Shown one piece after another: positions 22,683 to 33,296 of a stretch of DNA of 64,000 bases (positions are counted from its first letter, which is position 1; the number at the start of each line of letters is the position of its first letter). Under the pieces are notes generated by a model. It was not told the DNA's origin. It ran no database searches and worked only from the letters and a program-made list of their open reading frames with translations. The stretch is taken from assembly GCA_026120185.1 (NCBI GenBank), contig JANUWF010002342.1, forward strand, positions 6,619,501 through 6,683,500, read 5' to 3'. Source of the DNA: Voacanga thouarsii (Eukaryota; Streptophyta; Magnoliopsida; Gentianales; Apocynaceae). The position numbers were made by a program, and so were the translations under genes.

Positions 22683-22913
22683 GATGCTGAGGAAATGTTC
22701 AATCCATGGACGGATCCCTGAATATATTGGGACTATGAAAAGATTGAAAACTTCGTAAGAAATTTATTATAATTATAACAATCTGTCGACTTTGCAATTC
22801 TCAAGGAGAAGGAAATGGAATTGACTAATTTCTCGTAGGGACCTTTGTTTTAATTAATGACTTGGCTGGTGAAATTCCAGCAACATTCAATCACTTGGGG
22901 AAGTAGATTTTCT
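22683..22913 (+). pseudogene. LRR receptor-like kinase gene fragment (two exons) within CACTA
   Basis: Exon 22683-22754 is exactly 72 nt, the usual size of a one-LRR exon. It has an acceptor TTGCAG before it and a donor GTAAGA after it, and reads LRKCSIHGRIPEYIGTMKRL. About 100 bp later DLAGEIPATFNHLGK (about 22859-22903) is the next repeat, broken by TAG. Order and wording match the ectodomain of LRR-VIII type receptor kinases (the At1g53430-like group). There is no signal peptide, malectin or kinase domain nearby. Its position between the CACTA end and the transposase suggests a captured host fragment; a nested insertion into an older gene is the alternative. Confidence 0.65.
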
Positions 22914-23042
22914 ATGTTGACTTCCCCAACTTTGTTAAGCACTGTCACATAATTCTTCAAATTTGACATTACTAAGATTGAATATTTCTTTGGTGATGTT
23001 TACAATGTGATTGTTATGTATTTAAGAGAGACATCTTAGCTA

Positions 23043-23341
23043 CTCACTCCGTTTCAAAATATTTATTCATGAAATTTTTTTATTTTGTTTCAAAATATTT
23101 GTTCATGTATACATTTCTAGAATTAATGATTAGTTTTTTCCTATTGTACTCTTATTTATTTCAAGTCAACTATACAACTTTCCAAAACTCTTCTTTCTTC
23201 TTACTTATTGGGAATTTTCACTAACTAATAGCTATAGTATTTTTAATATAGGTAAAATATGAACTTTATCTAAATTATTGTATTATTTTCAATACCCTTA
23301 ATGTATATGTAAAAGGAACAAATATTTTGAAACGGAGAGAG
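23043..23341. mobile_element. Stowaway-like MITE
   Basis: 299 bp with terminal inverted repeats: CTCACTCCGTTTCAAAATAT at the left and, read inverted, ATATTTTGAAACGGAGAGAG-type sequence at the right end. It is flanked by TA on both sides (23041-23042 and 23342-23343). The CTCxCTCCGT start, small size, AT-rich body and TA target duplication fit Stowaway (Tc1/mariner-type) MITEs. It has no coding capacity. Confidence 0.8.
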
Positions 23342-24150
23342 TATAAAATATATCCATCCAAAGTATTATTTGTACTTGCAACCTGTTTAGATCAACTTGC
23401 AATTCTTTTTTATAAAAAATGAATTAATAATCTGAACATGGTGTGCAGTGCTCCTACATATTAACATCCTTTCATACGAGCCTTGCCGAGAGATAATCAC
23501 ATAAATCTCAAGTTAAGAAAGACCTTTGATCCTAGGAGACATGAGGATAGTAGGTTTATATAAACCTATAAAATGAAAGGAGTATATCATATGAACCGAG
23601 AGATTATAGGATTAGTGAGAGCCTCTACTTTCTTCCCTTACACTTGAAAAGTTTGTCAACTACCGTGGCAGAAGTTGTTATCATCAACCCTGTCTTCCTT
23701 TTCCATTTTATGCACAAAAAGTTCTACCACATAATATTGATTTTTTTTAAGAGTCTAAAGTTACGCAACTATACCATAAGAGACAAGTTAGTCTAGTTCT
23801 TGAAGTATAGCTTTTCATTAGCAAACAAAGTTTCTAAGCATCTCATTTTAGAAAGTTAACTTCTTGGCCTTGTTGCGCTAACAAGAAGAATGTGTGCTTG
23901 TTTATAGATTTCAATTTTGTACAATTCATAGTCTCACTATTTCTAAGGCGTCTTTCAAATAAAAGATTGTATTTCTTGTTTTTGTTTGTGCTTCTTTTGA
24001 ATTTTCAACTTATTTTTTTAAAATTATGTGGCTGAATATTTGATATATGCTTCTTGTTTTTTCTCTTATCTGAGAACAATCTAAGCTATGCATTCATTAT
24101 GTTAATTTCCTTTTAGTCTTTAATGAGAAACCTGCGTAAATCTTTTACAC

Positions 24151-26323
24151 ATGGTAGATTCAAAAAAAATAAAAGAAAAGAAAAAATATGGACAAGAGTT
24201 GGGTATTTTGCCGAATAGAATTTCATTTGAATACATTTATGGTATGAATAAGTTCTTAGAGTTTGCTTTTAGAAATAGGCCACCTGATTCAAAAATATGT
24301 TTCCTGTGCAACAAGTGTGTAAATCGGTATTTCAAGACTCAGGATGATGTTCTTTCACATTGTATTCTTGATGAATTTTTGTAGTGGTATACTAACTAGA
24401 TTTATTATGGGGAAACAAATGTCTCTTTACATGAAACTACAAAATTTGCTGAAAGTAACGACATGAATTGGACGGATTATATGATTGAAATGATTCATGA
24501 AGCCATAGGAATCCATGATAATCCACCTTCTAATGAGAAACAACCTCAAACATTAGTTGATGAGGGTTTAATTGGGGCAAATGAGAGCACTAAACCTTTT
24601 TCAAATTACTAGCAGATGCTAAATAGGAGTTGTACGCTATGTGTGTGAAATTTACAAAACTCTCTTTCATTGTGTGTTTGTTGCTTCTTAAGGTGACAAA
24701 TGGATGGACTGATACATCTTTTACAATTCTCCTTGAGTTATTGAAAGAGGTATTCCCAGAAGCAAAAGTACCCCTTTCTTACTATGATACACAAAAAAAA
24801 AAAAAAAACCAAAAAAAAAAAAATGTAGATGATTTAGGATTACTTGTGAGACATTTGATGCATGCCCAACAATTGTATGTTATTTAGAGGAGTGGATAAG
24901 AATTCCACTGAATGTGAGATATGCAAAGCCCATTAATACAAGGTAAGAGGGAAAGGAATCGCAGTAAAATAAATGAGATACTTTTCTCTAAAGCCAATTA
25001 TGCAAAAGCTATTTATGTCTTCTAATACTGCCTCTCTAATGAAATAGCATACTAGGGGACGAGTTAGTGACGGTGTATTTAGGCATCCAGCTGACTCTCT
25101 TACTTGGAATGATTTTGATAAGAAATGACCTACATTCTCTAGTGAAGGTTGAAATGTTAGGCTAGATCTTGCTGCTAATGGATTTAACCCATTTAGAATA
25201 ATGAACATATCTTATAATACATGAGTGGTTATTCTTACTTCGTACAATCTTCCACCATGGCTTTACATATCTCAGTAGTTCTTCATATTATCCAATTTAA
25301 TTTATGGTCCTAAAGGTCCTAGTAACAAAATTGATGTTTGCATGTAACCTTTAGTTGAGGAGTTAAAGGAATTGTGGCATGATGGAGTACATACATATAT
25401 ATGATGCATCAAGTAAGCATATGTTCCAACTGTGGGTTGCGTTCCTTTGGACTATTAATGACTTTCCAACATATGCAATGTTGTCAAGGTGGAGTACGAA
25501 AGGTAAAAAAGCTTGTCCTTGTTGTGGTAAGGTACTAATCAATATTGTTGAAGCATGGAAGAAAGTTCTCTTATGCATTTCATTAGCATATCTTACCTAA
25601 GAATCATAGTTTGCTTCATGATAAAATTTCATTCAATGGAAGTACGGAGTTTGATGATAAACCTCTTCATTTATCTAGAATAGAGACAAAGTAACAATTG
25701 GACCCATATGGCATTCTAACTGAGTCCAAGAAAAATAATCTTTTATTGAGAAGGACAAGCTATGAGAGAGAAAGCACGAGGAGAAAAAAGCATAATGGGA
25801 AGAAGAAGAGTATTCTCTTTGAGCTAGAATATTGGGAGTATAAATTATTGTTGCATTACCACAATCCAATGCATATTGAAAAGAATTTTGTTGACAATTT
25901 ACTTATTGTACAGTGACAATAGATAATTATGATTCTCATTGTGATCTTGTGGAGATGGGGATTAGAGTTCTATTACATCAATTACGAACTGATTTGGCAA
26001 GAGCTTCTCCATCTCTTGCTTCATTCACCATGAGCAGACATGATCAACAAATATTATGTAAGGTGTTAAAGGATTTGAAAGTCCCAGATGGGATATTCAT
26101 CTAACATATCAAGATGTGTTAATATTGATGAAAGGTCTATTTTGGGCCTTAAAGGTCATGACAATCACATTCTAATGCAACAATTGTTGCCCGTAGCTTC
26201 ACATTAAACCTTGCCCAAAAATGTTGTCAGGCAATAATTGAATTGTCAAATTTCTTTAGGCAATTAGATTTGAAAGTGAATATAAAATCACAGTTGGAGC
26301 ACATTCAAGAGTGTATTGCTATT
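24151..26323 (+). pseudogene. CACTA TNP2 transposase, N-terminal and central part
   Basis: The first ORF (24151-24384) is the transposase-associated domain with the zinc-type pattern CFLCNKCVNRYF...HCILDEFL. It is followed by FTKLSFIVCLLLLKVTNGWT, SFTILLELLKEVFPEAKVP, and then TNP2 blocks: FRHPADSLTWNDFD, NVRLDLAANGFNPFRIMNIS, LPPWLYIS, NDFPTYAMLSRWSTKGKKAC with PCCG, KKSILFELEYWEYKLLLHYH, NPMHIEKNFVDNLL, VPDGIFI, NISRCVNIDERSILGLKGHD and HILMQQLLPVASH. At least a dozen stops, frame changes and an A-run near 24800 disrupt it. The frame is cut by the copia-1 insertion at 26323. TNP2 cuts and joins CACTA ends; this copy cannot. Confidence 0.9.
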
Positions 26324-27423
26324 TGTTGGAATGTATACCCTTTAGACTAGGTTTTTGATATAATTATCAAATTTATTAATAAAATAATTTATTATCAATT
26401 TTTTTTTGTGAATTCATATTTTATTTGTGCTTTGAAAAAGACCAATTGTGTTTAAATAAGTTATCCATATGAATGGTGGTCTTTCACAATAAGGTATGGA
26501 TCACGGGTTACTTAACACATAAATATTTGTTCTTAACCGATTGATGAGAATGAGAATCTCATCATATTTAGGTTATTGTATTATGAATTTCAAATGGGGA
26601 ATGGCTTACCTTTAGCCAGTAAGTAATCCACTCACTTAATAGTATAAGCGTATTTCGAATACGTAGAACATGACCTATAATAGTGGTTTCTAAAAGTATT
26701 ATTTAGAAGAAACCCAGACTATTACTGCTACAGTATGAACTAATACTCTACTGCTTGAGTATGAGTTGGTGGTCTGACGAAGTTAGAAGCATGTACTTTG
26801 ATATACTATAGTTGAGGTTCTATCGTAGAGCGAATATACTTAAATGTTGGGTATATGTAATTAGTTAGGTAAGACAGACTTGTATAAGATAGATTCTGCG
26901 CTATATCGCCCCTTATAACTATTTGAATGATTTAAATATCCAAGGCCTTAAGGAACATGATTTGGATGTTGGCTTTAGGGTAACTCCCTTGGAAAGTGAA
27001 AATATTTCAGAAGTCGTAGATCATTAGACTAGAAGTCCAAGGATGGTAGATGTCTTTTAGAGAGGTGTTATTACACGTTTCCTCTCTAAATGTACGGCGA
27101 TATGTAGAGAGGTATTTTAGTCATTACACCTGTAGGTCGGAGACTTTGCTAACGCAGTATTACCCTTGGGGTCAATATTTTCTTATGGTAATATTAAGAA
27201 ATATTTAAAATGTAAAATACAACTATTTTTATAGTATGGGTATTTTAGTCATTTTAATAACCAAGACGATGTGTTTTTTGATCATCGGAATAGTCCATAA
27301 GTCCTGATGGTTTTGGGTTGAGGGATTAGTCATGTATAAAATAGATTTTATTTTATTTGAGTAGCCTAGTTTATTTATTGGGTTATAATAAAATAAAATG
27401 TCCAAAAAAGAAGAATTATATAT

Positions 27424-27650
27424 GGGCCCATTTGGGTTATTTAATTAATTTAATTATTGAGCTTGTATTAGTCCAGAAATAATTAAATTGAATTAAAAGC
27501 TTAACCCAATGAATTAGGCCAATACTTGAGGTTTATATTGGTCCATTTAAGTTATTTAATTAATTTAATTATTGAGCTTGTATTAATTCAGGAATAATTA
27601 AATTGAATTAAAGGCTTAACCCAATGAATTGGGCCATAGGCCCATAGGCC
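27424..27650. repeat. 115-bp tandem duplication inside the copia-1 LTR
   Basis: Two imperfect copies (from about 27424 and 27539), each built around the nested inverted repeat TTAATTAATTTAATTATT and AATAATTAAATTGAATTAA, with GCTTAACCCAATGAATT between copies. The 3' LTR has the same duplication (about 36671-36890), so it predates insertion. Confidence 0.8.
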
Positions 27651-27956
27651 TGGTTAATGGCTTAACATGACATGGGCCTTAGGGCTTCTCTGATTTTACC
27701 GCCTCTGTTTGATTTTTGAATGTCTAGATAATAGCCTATTATTAAGGTAGTTAGGATTCAAGAGAACGGGAGGAATTTTTTCACAGAACGTCTTTTCCTT
27801 TCCCCTCTAGCCGTGCTTCTTCTCTCTTTGTAGACTGTGATCTCTGTTCTAATCAATAGTAAGAACAGAGACACAAAAGATCATCCTCTTCATCCTTAAC
27901 CTTCACCAAGCTTTCAGGCATGGGTTATATTTCGAAAGACTCGAAGCATTGCGTTG

Positions 27957-28071
27957 ATGCCTAGACGGAGCCGATGGCTTGCAGGACAACAGCCTGAAGA
28001 AAGGATCACAGAACCAGCAGTGGTTCAGATAGGATCGCCCGCACCTCCTAGACCAATGATAAAGCACAGAG
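27957..28071 (+). CDS. LTR-encoded leader exon (5' LTR of copia-1), intact copy
   Basis: ATG at 27957 opens an uninterrupted frame starting MPRRSRWLAGQQPEER and ending ...IKHRG at a strong donor, GAG|GTAAGG, at 28071/28072. Its length is 115 nt, so the exon ends in phase 1. The frame closes soon after the donor in unspliced RNA. Four other LTR copies in the window keep the same start motif and the same phase (see findings). The peptide is short and basic at its N-terminus and proline-rich after; no known domain is visible. It lies downstream of any LTR transcription start and upstream of the PBS, so a spliced transcript could join it to a later exon such as gag. Expression is unproven. Confidence 0.5.
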
Positions 28072-28168
28072 GTAAGGGAAAAAAAAAAAGCTCTTCCACT
28101 GTTATGCATTTGCTCTATTTTCAACATGCTACTGTGCTTTTCTATTTTTGTCGTGTTTAACCTACAAC

Positions 28169-28181
28169 TGGTATCAAAGCC
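28169..28181 (+). other. copia-1 primer-binding site
   Basis: TGGTATCAAAGCC two bases after the LTR, matching the 3' end complement of initiator tRNA-Met (consensus TGGTATCAGAGC) with one mismatch. Confidence 0.85.
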
Positions 28182-29892
28182 AAGCTTATATGGCAATATA
28201 GGATGCATGTTAGTGAATAAAAACGGTCAGATGATTGTTTGATCATAATCCGTGAACCTTCGCGTTTTCTGGTATGGGTAGTTAATGCCTGTATGTCTTG
28301 CAATTGAGACATAGTAACGTTGTAATTTTATTTTTTGTGGCTTTCATAGTATTCGTGTAAGCCAATAATTAAAGGTATAGGCTTTTGTGGATTGTTTTGG
28401 ATGAATTCTGGTGAGTCTGTGAAAAAATCACCGAGAAATAAGCGTCTAAAACATCAAGAGAAAAACGAAGAAGATGAATACTGTAGCAGCTGAGCCGTGG
28501 AGCCGAGCCATTTAAGCCGAGCTATGTTGTTGATGTGAGGGGAACCGAGGCCGCCCAAGCCTACCCGAGATAGCCTCGGCTCAGCACCACGCGCAAGGAA
28601 GCTTTCTCGCGGAAGTAACAGCTTCCTCACAGAAGTTGCTGCGTGGGCACTAGGGTCACAGGCACCCACCCAGGATTGTGGTCCATAGGTTTTCCCATGA
28701 GCCATAATCCAATGTGGCGGGTGCACTGGACCAAAGGGAAAAATATATATTTTTTCTTTTTTTTTTTTGGTCCTATACTAGGCGAAGTTATTTTTATTGT
28801 AATAGTTAATATTCTTTGAATATTTTGCATAAAAAATAATAGTAAAGGAAATTTAAGATTACATAAGACCATTAATTAATTAATGTGTTTAATTCTATTA
28901 AAAGAATAGAAAAGTATGAAAATATTTACAATTTTCTAGCATGCTTAATTCTTTTTTATACCCTATGAGCACGTTTTCTCAAAAACCAAAGTCTTTGGGA
29001 AATTTATGACAATAAAAACATTTTTCAAATTTAAAAATAGTTATTTTTAACTTGGATAAAAATTAATCCTTGAATATTTTCTCAAAGGATTTAATCATTG
29101 ACATAGAAAATATTTTAGATTTAGATATTTTTATAAATTAAAATAGAAAGCCATTTTGTTCTATTTTTGTACTAGAAATTTATTTTTGTCAAATTAAACT
29201 TGAGACCAAAGTCTCTGAAAAGTTTAAAAGAAAATTTTTGGAAATCATTAAGTTCTTAACTGTATGAAATAAATTCATAGAAAATCTCTTAAAGGATTTT
29301 ACCTTGACATAGAGATTTATGAATTTAGATATTTCATAAAGAGTTAAGAGATACTTAATGGGATATTTTCAAAAGGATATTTTCTTTAAAAACTCATATT
29401 TTAAAAGACTAAGTGGGAGAGGGGTTTCAACGGCTCCACGGCTTCTATCATAATCCTCATTAGAGATCTAGGTCCCCTCGCATTACCTTGGGAGTGAACC
29501 CGTATAGGATGGGGATATCACAAGGATCTAGAACTAATAGATGAATGTAATTAATAATCCGAGACATGTGTTATGATCGGCCAGTCCACGTTGAAAATTA
29601 TAGTGTGAGGAATATTTATAGGAAACGAGAAGAAACGGTCATCCCATCGATTAAGTTATCTTTTAATCTATTACCTAGAAGGAAAATTAATTTGTGGTGG
29701 TTAATACACTTAGCTTAGAAAACTGTTAATCTTCCCAAGAAGCTATGCCAATTTTTCTAAGAGCCAAATTAATCATATTAAAGATAATAGTGATAGGGTT
29801 AACTATTATTGGATTTAATATAAGGATAAAGTGCACAAATTATTTTTATTTTTTTACAAACATAGATTTCTTTTATTTTCGATTTTTCATAA
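28182..29892 (+). other. copia-1 untranslated leader between PBS and gag
   Basis: About 1.7 kb without coding signal. 28480-28740 is a GC-rich island in AT-rich DNA with repeated AGCCGAG motifs and inverted GAAGCTTTC / CAGCTTCC-type segments, so it could fold strongly. A candidate packaging or structural region is an inference. The rest is AT-rich. Confidence 0.55.
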
Positions 29893-30700
29893 ATGGTTGG
29901 TGGAGGTTCTTTTAGTCCTTTGGCCATTATTCTCTGAGAGAATAAGTTAACGGGTCCAAATTATGTGAACTGGAAAAAGAACTTGGATATAATACTCACA
30001 ACCGAGGAGTATAAGTATGTCCTCTACAAAACCTGCCCTATTATCGGGGAAGGTTCTACCGTTGATGGACGCGAGACTGAGAAGGCATGGAAGAAGGCCG
30101 CTCGTTGCTACATGTTGGCCTCCATATCTAATGTGCTCTAGTCCAAACATGAGTATATAGCCACTGCGTATGATATTAGCCAGTCACTAGCCACGATGTT
30201 CGCCGATAAGAGTCGACCCGCAAGGCAAGAAGCTCTTAGGACGATCATAAACACTAAGATGGTTGACAAAGCATCAGTCAGGGAGCATATGCTCAAAATA
30301 ATTGTTGCTTTCAAGGAAGTGGAAGTCTTAGGAGTTGTTATTAACTCTAAGAGCCAAGTGGACAAGATTCTTGAATCTCTGTCAGGCTCTATTACTCAAT
30401 TCAAGTTGAACTATAACATGAATAAGTTGAACATAAGTTTAACCGAGTTAATGATAGAGCTTCAGGTAGCGGAGAAGGTCATGAAACCATAATCCAAGGC
30501 TATAATTGCTAAGGTTTCTTCTTCTAGAATTGGGTCTAAGCCTAAGAAATTCAAAAAGAAGAAAGGAAACGCAGTGGCCCAGCCCAAGAACCAGCCCAAC
30601 AAGCTAAATGGCAAGTGCTTCAAGTGTGGGTAGAAGGGACACTGAAAAAAGGAGTGTCCAGAGTTTCAAGCTAAGAAAAACCCTACAGGTATTGTTCTCT
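29893..30700 (+). pseudogene. copia-1 gag
   Basis: ATG 29893 starts MVGGGSFSPLAIIL, a TGA at 29935-29937, then ENKLTGPNYVNWKKNLDIIL, a typical copia gag opening. The central gag domain continues through TAG 30139-30141 into REHMLKIIVAFKEVEVLGVV and QFKLNYNMNKLNISLTELM. TAA 30490-30492 follows, then a lysine-rich stretch and a CCHC zinc knuckle CFKCG-x-KGH-x-KKEC (about 30615-30660), in which two positions are stops (30631-30633, 30643-30645). Five stops, all in one frame, no frameshift seen. Gag would form virus-like particles in the cytoplasm; this copy cannot. Confidence 0.85.
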
Positions 30701-32153
30701 ATCTAGAATCAGTTTCAATAGTTGGATCAACTTCAACTTGAATTGTTGATTCTGGAGCCACTAATCATATCTGTAACTTTTTGTAGGGGTTTAGGAAGAT
30801 AAGAAAACTCCAGAAGGGCAAGCATGGACTACGAGTAAGAAATGGAGCATAAGTATGGGCCCTTGCAGTAGGAGAGCTGGATCTTGTTTTTTTATTGTAA
30901 TAGAGTAATTATTTTGAAGGATATTTTATATGTACCTGGATTTAGATAGAATTTAGTTTCAGTTGCAAAACTTATAAATCAGGAATATTTTGTTTATTTC
31001 TATTCTGGTATTACTACCAGTAGAAATGGAGAAGTTCTTTGTTCTAGGCATATGTATGAAAATTTATTCTTCTTAAATCCTATAAACAATTAAATAAATA
31101 ACGCTCAATCTAAACCTTTAAGTAGGAAGAGAAAAACCAATGTCAATAACTCATATATTTGGCATTTAAGATTAGGTCATATTAACTCAACCAAGATTCA
31201 GAGGTTAATCCATGATGGGCCTTTGAGCTCATTAAGATTGGAAAGTTGGCCTCAGTGTGAATCCTACCTTATGGAAAAAATGGCCAAAAGGTCGTTCACC
31301 TAAAAGGCTAATAGAGCTAAGGAGATATTGAGCCTTGTTCACTCTAATGTGTGTAGTCCTTTGTTTACATTAGCTAGAGAGGGTTTTGAGTACTTCATTA
31401 CTTTTACGGATAATTGAACAAGGTTTGGATATGTCTACTTGATGAGGTGCAAGTTTGACTCTTTTGATAAATTCAAAGAGTTTGAGGCTGAAGTGGAACG
31501 TCGGATAGGTAAACTGATCAAAACCTTACGATTAGATCGTAGTGGAGAGTACCTCCTCGGTGAATTCAAAGACTATACGGTACATCATGGGATAGTATCT
31601 CAACTCTCTGCGCCGGGGATACCCCAACAGAATAGAATAGCTAAGAGAAAGAACATGACATTAATGGAAATGGTCCAAAGTATGATGTCTCATGCTACTC
31701 TTTCAGTCTCTTTTTGGGGATATGTCCTAAAAATAGTGGCATATATTCTGAACTTGGTGCCTTCCAAGGCAGTACTTAAGTCGCCCTATAAGATGTGGAC
31801 TGGGCCTAAGCTAAGTCTGAATTATCTCAGGATATGGGGCTGTCCAACTTATATACTGATCAAGGGAGACAAGTTAAAACCAAGATCAAAATTATGTTAT
31901 TTTGTTGGGTATCCAAAAGGGACAAAAGGAGGTTACTTTTATCATCCCAAGGCACAGAAAGTATTGGTAAGTACTAATGTTAGATATTTAGAGGATGATC
32001 AATGTACTTCTACTAAGAGTTCAACAAAATTGGAACTCGAGGAGAAGTTATCTTCAGAATCAACTTCTTCAGACCCGATTGTGAAACAAAAAGAGGTACG
32101 CCTCAAGAACCTGTACAAACAGAGCCTCGTTGTAGTGGGAGGGTATCTATAGT
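30701..32153 (+). pseudogene. copia-1 protease and integrase
   Basis: The protease active site IVDSGATNHICN lies at about 30742-30777 (DSGA at 30748). The integrase N-terminal zinc region includes IWHLRLGHINSTKIQRLIHD (about 31159). The core has ITFTDN, a stop, TRFGYVY (first Asp), TLRLDRSGEYL at about 31535 (second Asp) and GIPQQNRIAKRKN, where relatives usually have the catalytic Glu (…GVAERRN…). Here it is Ala-Lys, so the third catalytic residue appears lost. SFWGYVLKIVAYILNLVPSK and KLCYFVGYPKGTKGGYFYHP complete the domain. A long frame from 31439 to 32152 is open; the part before it has several stops. Confidence 0.87.
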
Positions 32154-33296
32154 TCTAGAAAGATGGACTGAAGAGGCTTTCAAGCTGGTTTCTAACCATC
32201 AAGAATAAGATTCCACTAGATATGAAGAGGCTATTACTGTTGCAAATGCAAATCTATGGCATGAAGTAATGAAAGTCGAGATTGAGTCTATGTACTTCAA
32301 TCAGGTTTGGGATCTTGTAACTTCACCTGAAGAGATAAACTCCATTAGGTGTAAGTGAGTATACAAGAGGAAGAGGGGAGCGAATAGGAAGGAAGAAACC
32401 TTCAGAGTTAGGCTTGTGGCGAGAAAAGGTAAACTCAGAAAGAGAGAATCGACTATGAGAAAACCTTTTTCCTGGCAGCTATGCTTAAGTCCATCTGTGT
32501 CCTCCTTGCCATTACCTGTCATTATGACTATGAGATATGGAAAATGAATGTCAAGATGGCATTTCTTAATGGCCATCTTAATGAAGACATCTATATGTTC
32601 CAACCGGAAGGTTTTATTGCTAAAGGCCAGGAACATATGGTTTGCACGCTTAAGAAGTCCATTTATGAATTTAAGCAGGTATCTAGAGCATGGAACATTC
32701 ATTTTGACGAGACTGTAAAGTCTTACGGTTTTCTTCCAAATGAGGATGAACTATATGTGTACAGAAAATTGAAAAGTATAAATATGATTTTTCTTATCCT
32801 ATATGTGGATGGCATTCTACTCATTGAGAATGATATAGGGACATTGTCATTTACTAAGGTTTAACTGTCTAGTCAATTCCGTATGAAAAACTTAGGAAAA
32901 ACCAGTTACATTCTCGGAATTAAACTTCTTAGAAATAGGAAGTAGAGAATGTTAGGATTATCCCAAGTGACATACATTGACAAGATGTTGGCCAAGTTCA
33001 GCATGGACTCATGCAAGGGAGCTCTAATTTTTTGCAGACATGAGTTGTCTTTTTGTTCAAAGGACTGTCCTAAGTCCCAAGAAGAAAAAGACAGAATGAG
33101 TAGGATTCTTTATGCTTCGGTTGTGGGAAGTCTTATGTACGCTATGCTATGCAATAGACCAAATATCTATTTTGCTATAGGCTTAGTTAGTAGATATCAG
33201 TCAAATCTTGAAGAGGTTCATTGGCAAGCTGTAAAGCATACCTCAAAGGTATGAGAGATTATATACTGGTTTACAGGGCTAATGACTGTTGGATTG
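32154..33296 (+). pseudogene. copia-1 reverse transcriptase
   Basis: Copia RT blocks in order: LWHEVMKVEIESM-like start (about 32250), KMNVKMAFLNGHLNEDIYMF and QPEGFIAKGQEHMVCTLKKS (about 32540-32660), SIYEFKQVSRAWNIHFDE, then the active site YVDG at 32802-32813 where YVDD is expected, so the second catalytic Asp is Gly. After a stop near 32860 follow FRMKNLGKTSYILGIKLL and LSQVTYIDKMLAKFSM, SRILYASVVGSLMYAMLC and RPNIYFAIGLVSRYQSN. The end of the domain is split by the solo LTR at 33297. Confidence 0.88.

Larger units (their letters stand above)
26324..28166 (+). repeat. copia-1 5' LTR
   Basis: TGTTGGAATG start, TACA end, followed by a tRNA-Met primer-binding site. It holds the inverted repeat CGTATT-TCG-AATACG (26649-26663), a 115-bp tandem duplication (27424-27650), pyrimidine-rich R/U5 DNA and, near the 3' end, the leader exon at 27957-28071. 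Confidence 0.92.
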
